A DNA stretch of 22,540 nt, from contig JAUUZS010000005.1 in assembly GCA_030589835.1 (NCBI GenBank), positions 1 to 22,540 of the forward strand, written 5' to 3'. Below the pieces are notes generated by a model. The model saw only the letters and a program-made list of their open reading frames with translations, was not told where the DNA came from and searched no databases. Positions 1 through 8,762 of this stretch are shown here, piece by piece. How positions within the stretch are numbered: the stretch's first letter is position 1; each line of letters begins with the position of its first letter. Source of the stretch: Cyclobacteriaceae bacterium (lineage in GTDB: Bacteria > Bacteroidota > Bacteroidia > Cytophagales > Cyclobacteriaceae). Both the position numbers and the translations under genes were made by a program.

Positions 1-1398
1 AAGAAGTGATCCTGATAGTTTGGTGGTGGCAAGCGGGTGTCCTTCCATGGGCAATGGAAAAGAATATAAGTCCAAATTATCTAAATCATTCTCAATGGAT
101 CTGGCATAAAAGAGATCATTGCTTTTCGAATCAATAGTGAAATAAAACTCGCTGCCTTTACCATTTACCAGCGGGCCAATGTTATCAGCTTCCTGCCATG
201 CTTCTGCAACAATTGAAGATTTGTAAATATCAAATTCACCAAAATTCAGCACGTAGCCATTAGAGCTGAAATATAAAAGGTGATATGCAGGATGAATAAA
301 AGGGCTTACTTCACTATTCCGGCTGTTGATAATAGGGCCTATATTTTGTGATTTGGCCCAATTTCCTTTTTTATCTTTATAGGTATAATAAATGTCGGAC
401 ATCCCAAACCCACCTATCCTGTCAGAAGCAAAATATAGCGTGTCATCATTGTGACTCAATGCAGGATGAGAATCCCAAGAGCGACTATTCACATTTACTC
501 CCAGGTTTTGGGCACGACCCCAGGTGCTGTCAGGCTGCAAGGTGGAGGTATAAATATCGCAATTACCGTATGAACCGGGAGCATCACAACGGGCAAAATA
601 AAGCGTTTTTCCATTTTTGCTCAGGCAAACAGAACCCTCGTTGTAAATGGTATTGAGTTCCCTGATGGGTTTTGCAAAATCCCACTGGCCGTACTCGTTT
701 GTGCTAAAATAAATATCTTCATTCTGCTTGGTATCCAGCCCACTAGGGATCTTATTTTTTTTAGATGTAAAAACAAGTGTTTTGTCATCAATGGCCAACG
801 CCGGCCCATAGTCGGAATACTCGGAGTTAATAAAGTGACCCATATTTATTTGCCAACCCCTTGGTGGCCTTATGGTATCGACATATCTTCGGTAATCAAC
901 CAGTTCATAGTAATAATCAATAGGAACATATTTTTTCAATTCTGTTTTGCTTATTGAGTCGTAATATATTTCCAGCTCTTCAAGTTTTATATCCCCTCTA
1001 TTATGTTTCAAAACTAGGCGATATAATTCTTTTGCGTCTTCCATATCACCATACAACTCAGTCAGTTTGGCAAACCTCCACAATAAATGGGTGTCTTTAT
1101 AAAAATTTTGAATACCAAATTGGGAAATATATTTACCTAATTCAGGATACAGGCCGTCCCAATCTTTTGCCGCTTCTTTCAGGGCTATTGACTTAAGCTC
1201 ATTTTCATGGTAATAATAGAGGATTTTATTTACGTTTTTAAATTGAAAAATTTCCTTTATGGTGGGAGCTTCAAATTGTTCTTTTTTAGCTTTTCCCCAT
1301 ATCCTGCGCTTTTTGCTCTTTTTTTGGCAAATGCCATGTGCAATGATCATAAAGATCAGGCAGATGGTACATATAAAAATCCTTTTGCTTTGAATCAT
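1..1398 (-). CDS. TPR/PD40-repeat envelope protein (OmpA-family-like), 5' part, cut by left window edge
   Basis: This frame is open from an ATG at 1398-1396 to base 1, giving 466 codons with no stop; the C-terminus lies outside the window. The N-terminus MIQSKRIFICTICLIFMIIA is a signal peptide. A helical TPR-like stretch follows (about residues 90-130). From about residue 187 come TolB/PD40-type beta-propeller repeats: 'YGPALAIDDKTLVFTSKK', 'GSVCLSKNGKTLYFARCD', 'SHPALSHNDDTLYFASDR', 'SPFIHPAYHLLYFSSNG'. In Bacteroidota, proteins with this order usually end in an OmpA peptidoglycan-binding domain and sit in the outer membrane or periplasm; that domain would lie left of base 1 and is not seen. 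A signal peptide plus an extracytoplasmic propeller suggests a scaffold or sensing role. The gene is divergent from lon. Confident in the fold, not in the function. Confidence 0.85.
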   Translation of the reverse strand, partial: MIQSKRIFICTICLIFMIIAHGICQKKSKKRRIWGKAKKEQFEAPTIKEIFQFKNVNKILYYYHENELKSIALKEAAKDWDGLYPELGKYISQFGIQNFYKDTHLLWRFAKLTELYGDMEDAKELYRLVLKHNRGDIKLEELEIYYDSISKTELKKYVPIDYYYELVDYRRYVDTIRPPRGWQINMGHFINSEYSDYGPALAIDDKTLVFTSKKNKIPSGLDTKQNEDIYFSTNEYGQWDFAKPIRELNTIYNEGSVCLSKNGKTLYFARCDAPGSYGNCDIYTSTLQPDSTWGRAQNLGVNVNSRSWDSHPALSHNDDTLYFASDRIGGFGMSDIYYTYKDKKGNWAKSQNIGPIINSRNSEVSPFIHPAYHLLYFSSNGYVLNFGEFDIYKSSIVAEAWQEADNIGPLVNGKGSEFYFTIDSKSNDLFYARSIENDLDNLDLYSFPLPMEGHPLATTKLSGSLL

Positions 1399-1503
1399 GA
1401 AAAGGTAAACATTATTGATGGTTTGCGATTAAGTGAGCTAAATATGTCATAATTTTATTTTTTAACCAAATTCAAGGCGGGTCATTGTTTTTTGGCATAA
1501 GGA

Positions 1504-1531
1504 TTGAATACCTAATATGTTTTTAAATTTG
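1504..1531 (+). promoter_or_regulatory. Putative Bacteroidota-type promoter of lon
   Basis: A TTG at 1504-1506 is followed after 17 bases by TAAATTTG at 1524-1531. This fits the known Bacteroidota sigma-A pattern (TTTG or TTG near -33, TAnnTTTG near -7). It would place the transcript start near 1538, about 30 bases before the lon ATG at 1570. No heat-shock operator such as CIRCE was seen. Confidence 0.45.
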
Positions 1532-1555
1532 AAGATATAAACGTGCCAATATGGC

Positions 1556-1562
1556 AGGGAGG
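1556..1562 (+). promoter_or_regulatory. Ribosome binding site that decides the lon start
   Basis: AGGGAGG lies 7 bases upstream of the ATG at 1570. A GTG at 1543 is in the same frame but has no such site. Strong Shine-Dalgarno sequences are uncommon in this phylum, so its presence favours the ATG at 1570. Confidence 0.6.
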
Positions 1563-1569
1563 TACATAT

Positions 1570-4056
1570 ATGAGTAGAAAAATGAAAGATTTAGCCACTT
1601 CACTCGCATTTTCCAGTTTTGGCGAGGACGATTCGGGAGAATTGATTCAATTGATTGCCCCGGACGAAGAGGAAGAATCCGGTAGTTCCCAATTACCAGA
1701 TAAATTACCAATTTTACCGATAAGGAATACGGTACTATATCCTGGTGTAGTAATACCCATTACAGTGGGACGACAAAAGTCAATCAAACTGGTAAAAAGT
1801 TCGTATAGAGGAGATCGGATCATTGGTGTTGTAGCCCAAAAGAGCAATAAAAAGGAAGAGCCAAAATTTGAGGACCTTTACAATATAGGTACGGTTGCCA
1901 GGATCGTGAAAATGCTCGTGCTCCCTGATGGTAATACTACGATAATTATACAAGGAAAGCAGCGATTTGAAATAATCGAAAAAGTGAAGGAAGACCCATT
2001 TTTGACAGCTAATGTTAAGTATCTCGAAGATAAATTTCCTTCAAAAAACAAAAAGGAAACGAATGCAATCCTACAGTCGATAAGAGATGCCGCACATAAG
2101 ATATTAAAATTGAACCCTGAAATACCTCAGGAAGCGCAAATAGCCATTGACAATATTGACAGCCCGACTTTTCTGACACATTTTTTATCGTCCAATCTAA
2201 GCGTAGAGGTAGAGGATAAACAAAAGATCCTGGAGATAAAAAACGGATCGAAGCGGGCGACATTGTTGCTTGAATATATGATGAAGGATATTCAAATGCT
2301 GGAGTTGAAACAGGAAATCCAGAATCGTGTGCATTCCGATATTGACCAGCAGCAAAGAGATTATTTCCTGAGGCATCAGATTAAAATCCTTCAGGATGAG
2401 TTGGGAAATGAGGGGCCGGACCATGAGTTGAAACTCCTCAGGGAAAAATCTAAAAAGAAAAAATGGAGCACTGAAATTCGCGAACACTTTGAAAAAGAGT
2501 GTGATAAAATTATGCGAATGAATCCTGCGGCAGCCGAGTATCCGGTGTCCATGAATTATGTTGAGTTTTTGGTAGACCTTCCCTGGAATGATTTCACAAA
2601 AGATAACTTTGATTTAAAACGGGCACAAAAAATTCTGGATAGGGATCATTATGGTCTCGTGAAAATAAAAGAAAGAATCATTGAATTTTTGGCTGTAAGA
2701 AAGTTGAAAAATGATCTTAAGGGGCCAATCCTTTGCCTGTATGGCCCTCCGGGTGTTGGTAAAACAAGCCTTGGAAAATCGGTAGCAAGGGCCTTAAATC
2801 GCAAGTATGTACGCATGTCATTGGGAGGCGTTCATGATGAAGCAGAAATTCGAGGACATAGAAAAACCTATGTCGGAGCCATGCCTGGAAAAATTATCCA
2901 GCATATCAAAAAAAGTAAGACAGCCAATCCGGTATTTGTATTGGATGAAATCGATAAAGTGAGCTCTGATTTTCGCGGGGATCCATCTTCAGCTCTACTG
3001 GAAGTGTTGGATCCAGAGCAAAATAATGCCTTTAGCGACAACTATCTGGAAATGGATTATGACCTTTCTAATGTGCTTTTTATTGCTACCGCAAATACCC
3101 TGGATACGATTCAGCCGGCGCTGAGAGATAGAATGGAGATCATAGAATTGACAGGGTACACTTTAGAGGAGAAAGCGCAAATCGCTAAAAAGCATTTAGT
3201 CCCCAAACAACGTGAGGAACATGGAGTGAAGGCTAAAGATGTGACCATTACCAATGAGTCAATTGTAAAAATAATTGAAAACTATACCCGGGAATCAGGG
3301 GTTAGAAGCCTTGAACGACTGATTGGCAAAGTGATAAGGTATGTCGCCAAATCAGTAGCCATGGAAGATGAATACCAAAAAAGGATTACTCCTGCCAAAG
3401 TAAGGGACATTTTGGGAGCAGAGCACTTTGATAAGGAGTTGTATGAAGACAATCATAGCTCTGGTGTAGTTACAGGACTGGCCTGGACTCAGGTAGGGGG
3501 TGAGATTTTATTTATCGAATCCAGCTTGAGCAGGGGCAAAGGGAAACTTACGCTCTCCGGTCAGCTGGGAGATGTGATGAAAGAATCAGCCATGGCAGCT
3601 TTATCTTATTTAAAATCAAATGCGGAGCAGTTTAAAATAGATTATCGTGTTTTTGAACATTATGATTTGCATATTCATGTTCCCGCTGGCGCTGTGCCCA
3701 AAGACGGTCCTTCGGCAGGCGTAACGATGCTTACTTCTTTGGCATCCGTTTTCACACAGCGGAAAGTAAAAGCAAAACTTGCTATGACAGGTGAAATTAC
3801 TCTTCGTGGAAAAGTGCTGCCGGTAGGAGGCATTAAGGAGAAGATCCTTGCAGCAAGAAGAGCTGGGATCAAGGAAATTGTGATGTGTGCAAAGAACAAG
3901 AAGGACATTGATGAAATTGATGAAAATTACCTTTCGACACTAAAAATTCACTACGTAAATAATGTAAATCAGGTGATTGATTTGGCCTTGTTGGAAGAAA
4001 AAGTAGATAATCCAATGACTTTAGATATCAAAGAACCTCATAAGCTGGAATCTTAA
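1570..4056 (+). CDS. lon: ATP-dependent protease Lon
   Basis: LonA-type serine protease (828 aa) that unfolds and degrades damaged and regulatory proteins in the cytoplasm as a hexamer. Domains in order: LON substrate-binding N domain from about residue 45 (LPILPIRNTVLYPGVVIPI), a coiled-coil linker, AAA+ module with Walker A GPPGVGKTS (392-400) and Walker B VFVLDEID (455-462), then the peptidase domain with the catalytic Ser in PKDGPSAG (S715) and catalytic Lys in GGIKEK (K758). The 43-residue Ser-Lys spacing equals that of E. coli Lon (S679/K722). Both active sites are intact, so the enzyme should be functional. I chose the ATG at 1570 because of the ribosome site just upstream; the GTG at 1543 would add nine residues. 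It lies upstream of hslU in the same direction but with a 278-base gap, so probably a separate unit. Confidence 0.97.
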   Translation: MSRKMKDLATSLAFSSFGEDDSGELIQLIAPDEEEESGSSQLPDKLPILPIRNTVLYPGVVIPITVGRQKSIKLVKSSYRGDRIIGVVAQKSNKKEEPKFEDLYNIGTVARIVKMLVLPDGNTTIIIQGKQRFEIIEKVKEDPFLTANVKYLEDKFPSKNKKETNAILQSIRDAAHKILKLNPEIPQEAQIAIDNIDSPTFLTHFLSSNLSVEVEDKQKILEIKNGSKRATLLLEYMMKDIQMLELKQEIQNRVHSDIDQQQRDYFLRHQIKILQDELGNEGPDHELKLLREKSKKKKWSTEIREHFEKECDKIMRMNPAAAEYPVSMNYVEFLVDLPWNDFTKDNFDLKRAQKILDRDHYGLVKIKERIIEFLAVRKLKNDLKGPILCLYGPPGVGKTSLGKSVARALNRKYVRMSLGGVHDEAEIRGHRKTYVGAMPGKIIQHIKKSKTANPVFVLDEIDKVSSDFRGDPSSALLEVLDPEQNNAFSDNYLEMDYDLSNVLFIATANTLDTIQPALRDRMEIIELTGYTLEEKAQIAKKHLVPKQREEHGVKAKDVTITNESIVKIIENYTRESGVRSLERLIGKVIRYVAKSVAMEDEYQKRITPAKVRDILGAEHFDKELYEDNHSSGVVTGLAWTQVGGEILFIESSLSRGKGKLTLSGQLGDVMKESAMAALSYLKSNAEQFKIDYRVFEHYDLHIHVPAGAVPKDGPSAGVTMLTSLASVFTQRKVKAKLAMTGEITLRGKVLPVGGIKEKILAARRAGIKEIVMCAKNKKDIDEIDENYLSTLKIHYVNNVNQVIDLALLEEKVDNPMTLDIKEPHKLES

Positions 4057-4173
4057 AAAATGGATTTGTAAATTTTATGCCTTCATGAACCCATTTTATA
4101 AAATAAGGTGAATTGATATAGCCTACATAATGCAGGGAATAATTGTTGATACTTGTAATGGGTTAGGAATCAC

Positions 4174-4272
4174 GGCATTGACATTGAAATAGAAATTGCT
4201 TCTGAAAATTTAATTTTTCCTGCAATTCGGACGAATGCTCTGACTGTCAATGCCATGCCTCGCCGGAAGGCG
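4174..4272. repeat. Nested inverted repeats in the lon-hslU spacer
   Basis: GGCATTGACA (4174-4183) and TGTCAATGCC (4245-4254) are a perfect 10-base inverted pair. Inside lie AATTGC (4194-4199) with GCAATT (4222-4227) and an AAAA/TTTT inner pair around 4205-4217, so the whole can fold as one long imperfect hairpin. Directly after it, CGCC-GGAA-GGCG (4261-4272) forms a small stable hairpin. It could be a miniature repeat element, a small RNA, or a terminator region for lon; the sequence alone does not decide. Confidence 0.5.
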
Positions 4273-4334
4273 GGTCTTATCGCCAAATGGAGAATTTACA
4301 TGAATTATTAAGGATAGACTATTAAGGAAATATA

Positions 4335-5732
4335 ATGAAAGGATTCGAAGAACGTAATTTAACTCCTAGGCAAATTGTTGAGGAATTGGATAAATATATA
4401 ATTGGCCAGGATAAGGCAAAAAAAAATGTTGCTATTGCCATGAGAAACCGATGGCGGCGAATGAATGTAAAAACCGAGATTAAAGGAGATATTATTCCAA
4501 ATAATATTTTATTGATTGGAGCAACAGGAGTAGGGAAAACCGAAATCGCTCGAAGGATTGCCAAGATTACCAAAGCGCCATTTACTAAAGTAGAAGCGTC
4601 AAAATTTACTGAAGTTGGCTATGTAGGCAGAGATGTAGAAAGCATGGTCAGGGATCTTGTTGAGCAAAGTGTAAACCTTGTGAAGACCATAAAAAAGGAG
4701 ATAGTCAAGGAAAAAGCTCAGGAAAATGTAGAGAAAATTATTTTGGATGCTTTAATTCCTCCTATAAGCCCTACCTCCATGCCGAAAACCACGGAAGCTT
4801 CAGATAATGCCGAAGTGCCTAAAACAGATGCAGAGCTGAACGAAAAGACTCGTGAAAGGTTTCGGGAAAAAATCAGGAATGGGGAGCTGGATAAAAGAAA
4901 AATTGATATTAGTGTCAAACAGCCGGGCAACAGCGGGGTAGGCATGATCGGAGGAGGAATGATGGATGAATCTTCCATGATCAATCTTCAGGAAATGTTG
5001 GGCAATATGCTCCCTAAAAAAACTAAAACAAGAAAGGTAACCATTGAAGAGGCAAGGAGGTTGCTTTTGGAAGAGGAAACTTCGAAGCTCATTGACATGG
5101 ATGAGGTAAAAGATGAAGCGATCGAAAGAGCTGAGAATTCGGGAATTATTTTTATTGATGAAATAGATAAAATTGCAGGTAATGCCCGAAAAGGCTCTGG
5201 GCCAGACGTGAGCAGGGAAGGTGTACAAAGGGATTTATTGCCAATCGTCGAAGGAAGTACGGTAAGTACGAAATATGGAATTATAAAAACCGATCATATA
5301 TTATTTATCGCAGCAGGGGCATTTCATGTATCTAAACCTTCAGACCTTATTCCGGAACTTCAAGGCCGATTTCCTATCCGGGTTGAGTTAAACAATTTGA
5401 CAACAGAAGACTTCATCCGAATTTTAAAAGAGCCAAAAAACGCGCTCACCAAGCAATATATTGCCTTATTTAATTCCGAGAACGTAGAGATTTCTTTTAA
5501 TAGCGATGCGCTTGATTTGTTGGCCGAAAAGGCTTTCCAAATTAATGAAGAAGTAGAAAATATTGGAGCTAGGAGGCTGCATACGGTGATGAGCCAGATA
5601 TTAAATGATTTTCTGTTTGATGTGCCGGATGTGATAGGGGAGAATGCTAAAATTATAATCACTGCTGAAATGGTAGAGGAAAAATTGACAGAGTTGTTGA
5701 AAGACAAAGATTTAAGTCAATACATTCTTTAG
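4335..5732 (+). CDS. hslU: HslU (ClpY), ATPase subunit of the HslUV protease
   Basis: AAA+ unfoldase (465 aa; E. coli HslU has 443) that feeds substrates to the HslV peptidase. Visible: N-terminal [17 protein letters not shown], Walker A GATGVGKT (62-69), the pore loop GYVG (95-98), an intermediate I-domain (about 110-245), Walker [10 protein letters not shown] (271-279), arginine finger region [11 protein letters not shown] with R345, and sensor-2 GARRLHTV (411-418). The C-terminus DLSQYIL matches the HslU tail that docks into HslV, so a partner is expected. hslV is not next to it here, unlike the hslVU operon of many bacteria. The ATG has AAGGA six bases upstream. The I-domain carries a Pro/Ser/Thr-rich stretch (about 142-160) and a Gly/Met-rich one (about 201-211), typical of variable linkers. 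Confidence 0.96.
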   Translation: MKGFEERNLTPRQIVEELDKYIIGQDKAKKNVAIAMRNRWRRMNVKTEIKGDIIPNNILLIGATGVGKTEIARRIAKITKAPFTKVEASKFTEVGYVGRDVESMVRDLVEQSVNLVKTIKKEIVKEKAQENVEKIILDALIPPISPTSMPKTTEASDNAEVPKTDAELNEKTRERFREKIRNGELDKRKIDISVKQPGNSGVGMIGGGMMDESSMINLQEMLGNMLPKKTKTRKVTIEEARRLLLEEETSKLIDMDEVKDEAIERAENSGIIFIDEIDKIAGNARKGSGPDVSREGVQRDLLPIVEGSTVSTKYGIIKTDHILFIAAGAFHVSKPSDLIPELQGRFPIRVELNNLTTEDFIRILKEPKNALTKQYIALFNSENVEISFNSDALDLLAEKAFQINEEVENIGARRLHTVMSQILNDFLFDVPDVIGENAKIIITAEMVEEKLTELLKDKDLSQYIL

Positions 5733-5926
5733 CAAGATATTTATTTTGAGTGATGAATCCTTATATATTGAGTTTACTCTATTATAAACATTGCTTTTAG
5801 GATGTTGAAAGTTGTTTTATAATGGTGCATAGAATTTTCAATAGGCATAGGGGATAATAATGATAATTACCAAATATATTTCATAACTTTATAGTAATTG
5901 CAGATACATAAACAATCATTATTCTC

Positions 5927-6316
5927 TTGAAAAAAACTAAAGTATTCGATATTCTGAATTTTGAAAAGATGTTTACCCATCTTTCCAGATACGTTGAATT
6001 GAAATTTGAGATATACGAACTGAAAGTTAAGGAGCAATTGGTGGGAATAATTTCAAGTTTCGCTACCATTGTACTCATAATTTCCTTTGGCTTGTTAATG
6101 CTGTTTTTTTTCAGCCTTGCATTAGGATCTTTTTTGAATAGTGTTTTTGATAGCAGTTTCATTGGATTTGTATTGATAGGCCTGATTTATTTGTTTATTT
6201 GCATTCTCCTCATAGTTTTTAAAAATAAAATCATTACCAATCATCTCTTTCAGGCTTTTTTTAGTGATACATTAACACCTACCAACGATGAACAGGACAT
6301 TGACCAACAAGACTAA
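5927..6316 (+). CDS. Holin-superfamily-III-like (YqjE type) membrane protein
   Basis: 129 aa with an amphipathic N-terminal helix (about 13-45, charged, YVELKFEIYELKVKEQ) and two hydrophobic segments (about 40-75 and 80-107), each long enough to span the membrane. This matches the PF07332-type 'phage holin / YqjE' pattern of small chromosomal membrane proteins. No lysis gene or phage gene is near, so I do not call it a phage holin; E. coli has an analogous non-phage set yqjD-yqjE-yqjK. The start is a TTG at 5927: an in-frame stop at 5909 excludes anything further upstream, and the next ATG (5969) would remove part of the conserved N-terminal helix. It overlaps the next gene by 29 bases, suggesting a translationally coupled operon. 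Function unknown. Confidence 0.7.
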   Translation: MKKTKVFDILNFEKMFTHLSRYVELKFEIYELKVKEQLVGIISSFATIVLIISFGLLMLFFFSLALGSFLNSVFDSSFIGFVLIGLIYLFICILLIVFKNKIITNHLFQAFFSDTLTPTNDEQDIDQQD

Positions 6317-6680
6317 AATAAAGCAAAGAATAGAGTCCTTGGAGAGACAATCCCGAATAGAAAAGGGTGAGCTCGAAAATGAGTTTGAGATATCCAAAAG
6401 GAAGGCCGGCGACCTTGGCAAAATTGCGTTGGGAGTCAGCGGAGGATTGGTGTTATCTGCCTTGGTATTAAAGGGATTATCATCGAAAGGCGGTGAAAAG
6501 AATAAATCTGGCAGAAAGCAAGGGTCGCAGCGCATTTATCAACGTTTTATAGGGCAATTATTTAGCGAGTTGTCTTTTCAGTCAACCAAATTTTTATTGA
6601 GCATAGCAAAAGACATGTTGAATCCTCATACAATAAAAACGGAAAATGCAGGAGAAGATGATTCTGAAATCACTGATTAA
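6288..6680 (+). CDS. Small membrane-associated protein of unknown function
   Basis: 130 aa, not recognised. Residues 1-42 are highly charged and probably helical (TKIKQRIESLERQSRIEKGE), followed by a Gly/Ala/Leu-rich hydrophobic segment (about 43-63, LGKIALGVSGGLVLSALVLK) that could cross or touch the membrane, a basic linker (GGEKNKSGRKQG), and an amphipathic C-terminal part. The layout resembles the small membrane-anchored partners found beside YqjE-like proteins, but I see no diagnostic motif. The ATG at 6288 lies inside the end of the upstream gene, and its own end overlaps the GGGP synthase gene, so the three are very probably co-transcribed and co-translated. A role in the envelope is inference from context. 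Confidence 0.65.
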   Translation: MNRTLTNKTKIKQRIESLERQSRIEKGELENEFEISKRKAGDLGKIALGVSGGLVLSALVLKGLSSKGGEKNKSGRKQGSQRIYQRFIGQLFSELSFQSTKFLLSIAKDMLNPHTIKTENAGEDDSEITD

Positions 6681-7401
6681 AAAAAAAGCGATCAATAAAA
6701 AGTCGCTTGCTATTCTTATAGATCCTGATAAAGTTCAAAATGAAAAATCCTTAGGCATACTCCTGGATGTCTGCAAAAAATCCGATGTTGATTATATTTT
6801 TATTGGTGGTAGCCTTATCGTTAATGATATATTACATGAAATCGTAAGATATATAAAAAGCAACTCAAATATTCCTGCGATTTTATTTCCAGGTAGTAAT
6901 TTGCATATAGATAAATCTGCCGATGCGATACTTTTTCTTTCATTAATATCAGGAAGAAATCCGGATTTATTGATCGGGCAGCATGTTGCGGCCGCCCCAA
7001 TATTAAAAAAATCAAACCTCGAAGTGCTTTCGACTGGGTATATCTTAATCGGTGACGATGCCACCACCACTGTTGCTCATATTAGCCAAACCTCACCAAT
7101 TCCTTATCAAAAGACGGATATTGCCGTGTGTACTGCCCTGGCAGGCGAGATGATAGGAATGAAATTGATTTATCTTGATGCCGGAAGCGGCCCTAAAAAA
7201 GAAGTGCCCCAAGAGATGATCGTACAGGTGAAGAAATCAATTGATATCCCATTGATTGTCGGCGGAGGGATCAACACTATAGCCAAAGTAACTGCGGCTT
7301 ATCAGGCTGGTGCAGATATGATTGTTGTGGGGACAGCAATAGAAGAAAAAGTTGGTTTTGTAGAGCAAGCAGCTAAAATTCGTGACCAAATAGTTGGTTA
7401 A
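6646..7401 (+). CDS. Geranylgeranylglyceryl phosphate synthase family protein (PcrB/GGGPS)
   Basis: TIM-barrel prenyltransferase (251 aa) that joins sn-glycerol-1-phosphate to a polyprenyl diphosphate, the step that opens archaeal ether-lipid synthesis; Bacteroidota homologues are known and some have been shown to make geranylgeranylglyceryl phosphate. Visible: LIDPDK (24-29), FIGGS (52-56), FPGSN (81-85), YLDAGSG (176-182), VGGGIN (205-210) and VVGTAIE (227-233), matching the phosphate- and metal-binding barrel loops of the family. Two starts are possible: ATG 6646 (35-base overlap with the upstream gene) or ATG 6658, which sits directly after GGAGAAG, too close for an ideal ribosome site. 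No glycerol-1-phosphate dehydrogenase gene is nearby, so the substrate source is open. The 3' end overlaps the convergent AraC gene by four bases. Confidence 0.93.
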   Translation: MQEKMILKSLIKKKAINKKSLAILIDPDKVQNEKSLGILLDVCKKSDVDYIFIGGSLIVNDILHEIVRYIKSNSNIPAILFPGSNLHIDKSADAILFLSLISGRNPDLLIGQHVAAAPILKKSNLEVLSTGYILIGDDATTTVAHISQTSPIPYQKTDIAVCTALAGEMIGMKLIYLDAGSGPKKEVPQEMIVQVKKSIDIPLIVGGGINTIAKVTAAYQAGADMIVVGTAIEEKVGFVEQAAKIRDQIVG

Positions 7402-8321
7402 ACGTTCATTAACGATTCTCTTCTTCTCATTTTTCCTGCCGGTATACCAAACATCATTTTAAATCTTCTGCAAAAATAGGCGGTATCTTTAAAGCCTACC
7501 TCAGCACCGATATCCCTAATGCTCTTTTTAGAGGTCCTTAACAGGTCAACGGCTTTTTCCATTCGTTGATATTCTATGTAATCTTGCGGATTGATACCGG
7601 TTAGCATCTTGAAGTATTGGCCAACATAGTCCTCGGAAACATTAGCTACCGAGGCAAGTTTTTTATTGGACAAATCCCCATTTACATGCTCTTTAATATA
7701 TGAAAATATATCGATGAGACGAGGATCTTTGAAGTAGGTGCTATTTGTAGCCAATTGCTCGACAAACAATCTATTTATAATGATATATCGTATGATTTCT
7801 ATTACAAGATAGTCGGTAATAAGTTTTATAATACGTTCATGCCCCACTGAGGTAGAGGTGGTTTCCTCTATGATCGTGACAGTAGCCTCAGTAATTTTTG
7901 GGTTGTTGGTAATTACAAAAGGAGGAATATCAAGGGAAGCAAAAAAATTAACCGAGTCAAATACTTTGGCATCAAAATTAAGATACGTGAAACTTTCAAT
8001 TCCTGCCGCTTCGATATCATTTAAATCAATACTCTTAAAATAATTTTCCTTACGGGAAATAAAATCATCATTTGATAGGCTAATTGCCTTTCCACTACCA
8101 AATGCTACTGAAACATTTTTGCCCCCGGGAATAAATAGTAGGTCGCCTTTACGGACAAGCTCTTTACTCTTTCCAAACCTAATTTCGCCCTTGTTTAGTC
8201 GTATTATTGTATTTTCAACATCATAATAATTTTCAATTGTAATGGGCTGAGCAATACGAATATTATTAGCTTTTTTGAAATGTACGTTCAGGGACTCGAT
8301 AATTTTATTATAATCTTCCAT
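7398..8321 (-). CDS. AraC-family transcriptional regulator
   Basis: 307 aa. The C-terminal third is a canonical AraC/XylS DNA-binding domain with two helix-turn-helix motifs: about 217-238 (LSNKKLASVANVSEDYVGQYFK) and 267-288 (SIRDIGAEVGFKDTAYFCRRF), followed by the family motif KMMFGIPAGKMR. The N-terminal part (about 25-130) looks like a cupin-like sensor domain: ELVRKGDLLFIPGGKNVSVAFGSGK fits the AraC_N-type barrel. The ligand is unknown. It is transcribed toward the GGGPS gene and overlaps it by four bases at the 3' ends, so it need not regulate that operon. Upstream lies a 741-base gene-free stretch with inverted repeats, where a target site could lie. Confidence 0.92.
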   Translation of the reverse strand: MEDYNKIIESLNVHFKKANNIRIAQPITIENYYDVENTIIRLNKGEIRFGKSKELVRKGDLLFIPGGKNVSVAFGSGKAISLSNDDFISRKENYFKSIDLNDIEAAGIESFTYLNFDAKVFDSVNFFASLDIPPFVITNNPKITEATVTIIEETTSTSVGHERIIKLITDYLVIEIIRYIIINRLFVEQLATNSTYFKDPRLIDIFSYIKEHVNGDLSNKKLASVANVSEDYVGQYFKMLTGINPQDYIEYQRMEKAVDLLRTSKKSIRDIGAEVGFKDTAYFCRRFKMMFGIPAGKMRRRESLMNV

Positions 8322-8649
8322 CTACGAATTGTGCAAATAATTTAAATTCACGAAGGGCAAGTAGCCTTTAATATTAATTCAAAAATCGATAAAATTCAGC
8401 TTATTATCAAATGAAATATAATAAAAGTACAATATTATTGCATGAAAACCCAATAAGCGTATAAATTGATTATCATGGATTATTTCAAAATGAGTATTAT
8501 TTCGTTCAAGGGTTTTCCTTTTTGATCATTTGTACATATCTAAGAATTCTGAGAATTGGAGCTTATACCTGGTGAAACTGTGCCCTGTCCGGTCGAAATC
8601 TTTTTATTATTCTTCAGTTGTAGTATAAGGATTAGGTACTTAAGAAAGT

Positions 8650-8674
8650 AAACTAACCAACATGTTGTTAGTTT
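8650..8674. repeat. Near-perfect 25-base palindrome, possible operator
   Basis: AAACTAA (8650-8656) and TTAGTTT (8668-8674) flank a central AACATGTT palindrome (8659-8666), with CC on one side and G on the other, i.e. one unpaired base. Such symmetry fits binding of a dimeric regulator or a cruciform or RNA hairpin. It lies about 330 bases upstream of the AraC gene. Confidence 0.4.
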
Positions 8675-8704
8675 GAAATTCGTCTATGTAGCGTATGTGA
8701 TCCC

Positions 8705-8762
8705 AAGTCACCTTTCTCGAAACTCGGTTTGTATCACCCCCAGATCTGTGTGAAAGTGACTT
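8705..8762. repeat. Two-hairpin structure closed by a long stem (candidate structured RNA)
   Basis: AAGTCACCTTTC (8705-8716) pairs with GAAAGTGACTT (8752-8762), leaving one bulged C. Between them lie GAAAC/GTTTG-type arms (8719-8732) and the palindrome CAGATCTG (8741-8748). Together this can form a three-way junction of 58 bases. It does not have tRNA features. Confidence 0.4.

Noticed and set aside
348..1452. Several short plus-strand frames over the first 1.4 kb
   Set aside because: They are shadows of the minus-strand PD40 gene, whose signal peptide and repeats are clear.
1543..1569. Earlier GTG start for lon
   Set aside because: It lacks a ribosome site, while AGGGAGG sits seven bases before the ATG at 1570.
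4800..5228. 142-codon minus-strand frame inside hslU
   Set aside because: It is antisense to a conserved AAA+ core and has no family features; a shadow frame.
5927..6316. Phage lysis cassette or prophage remnant
   Set aside because: Only the holin-like fold name suggests phage; there is no endolysin, integrase or structural gene, and the gene sits in a lipid operon.
8705..8762. tRNA gene
   Set aside because: The closed-stem structure is only 58 bases, lacks a TPsiC arm, and has no CCA-type acceptor layout.
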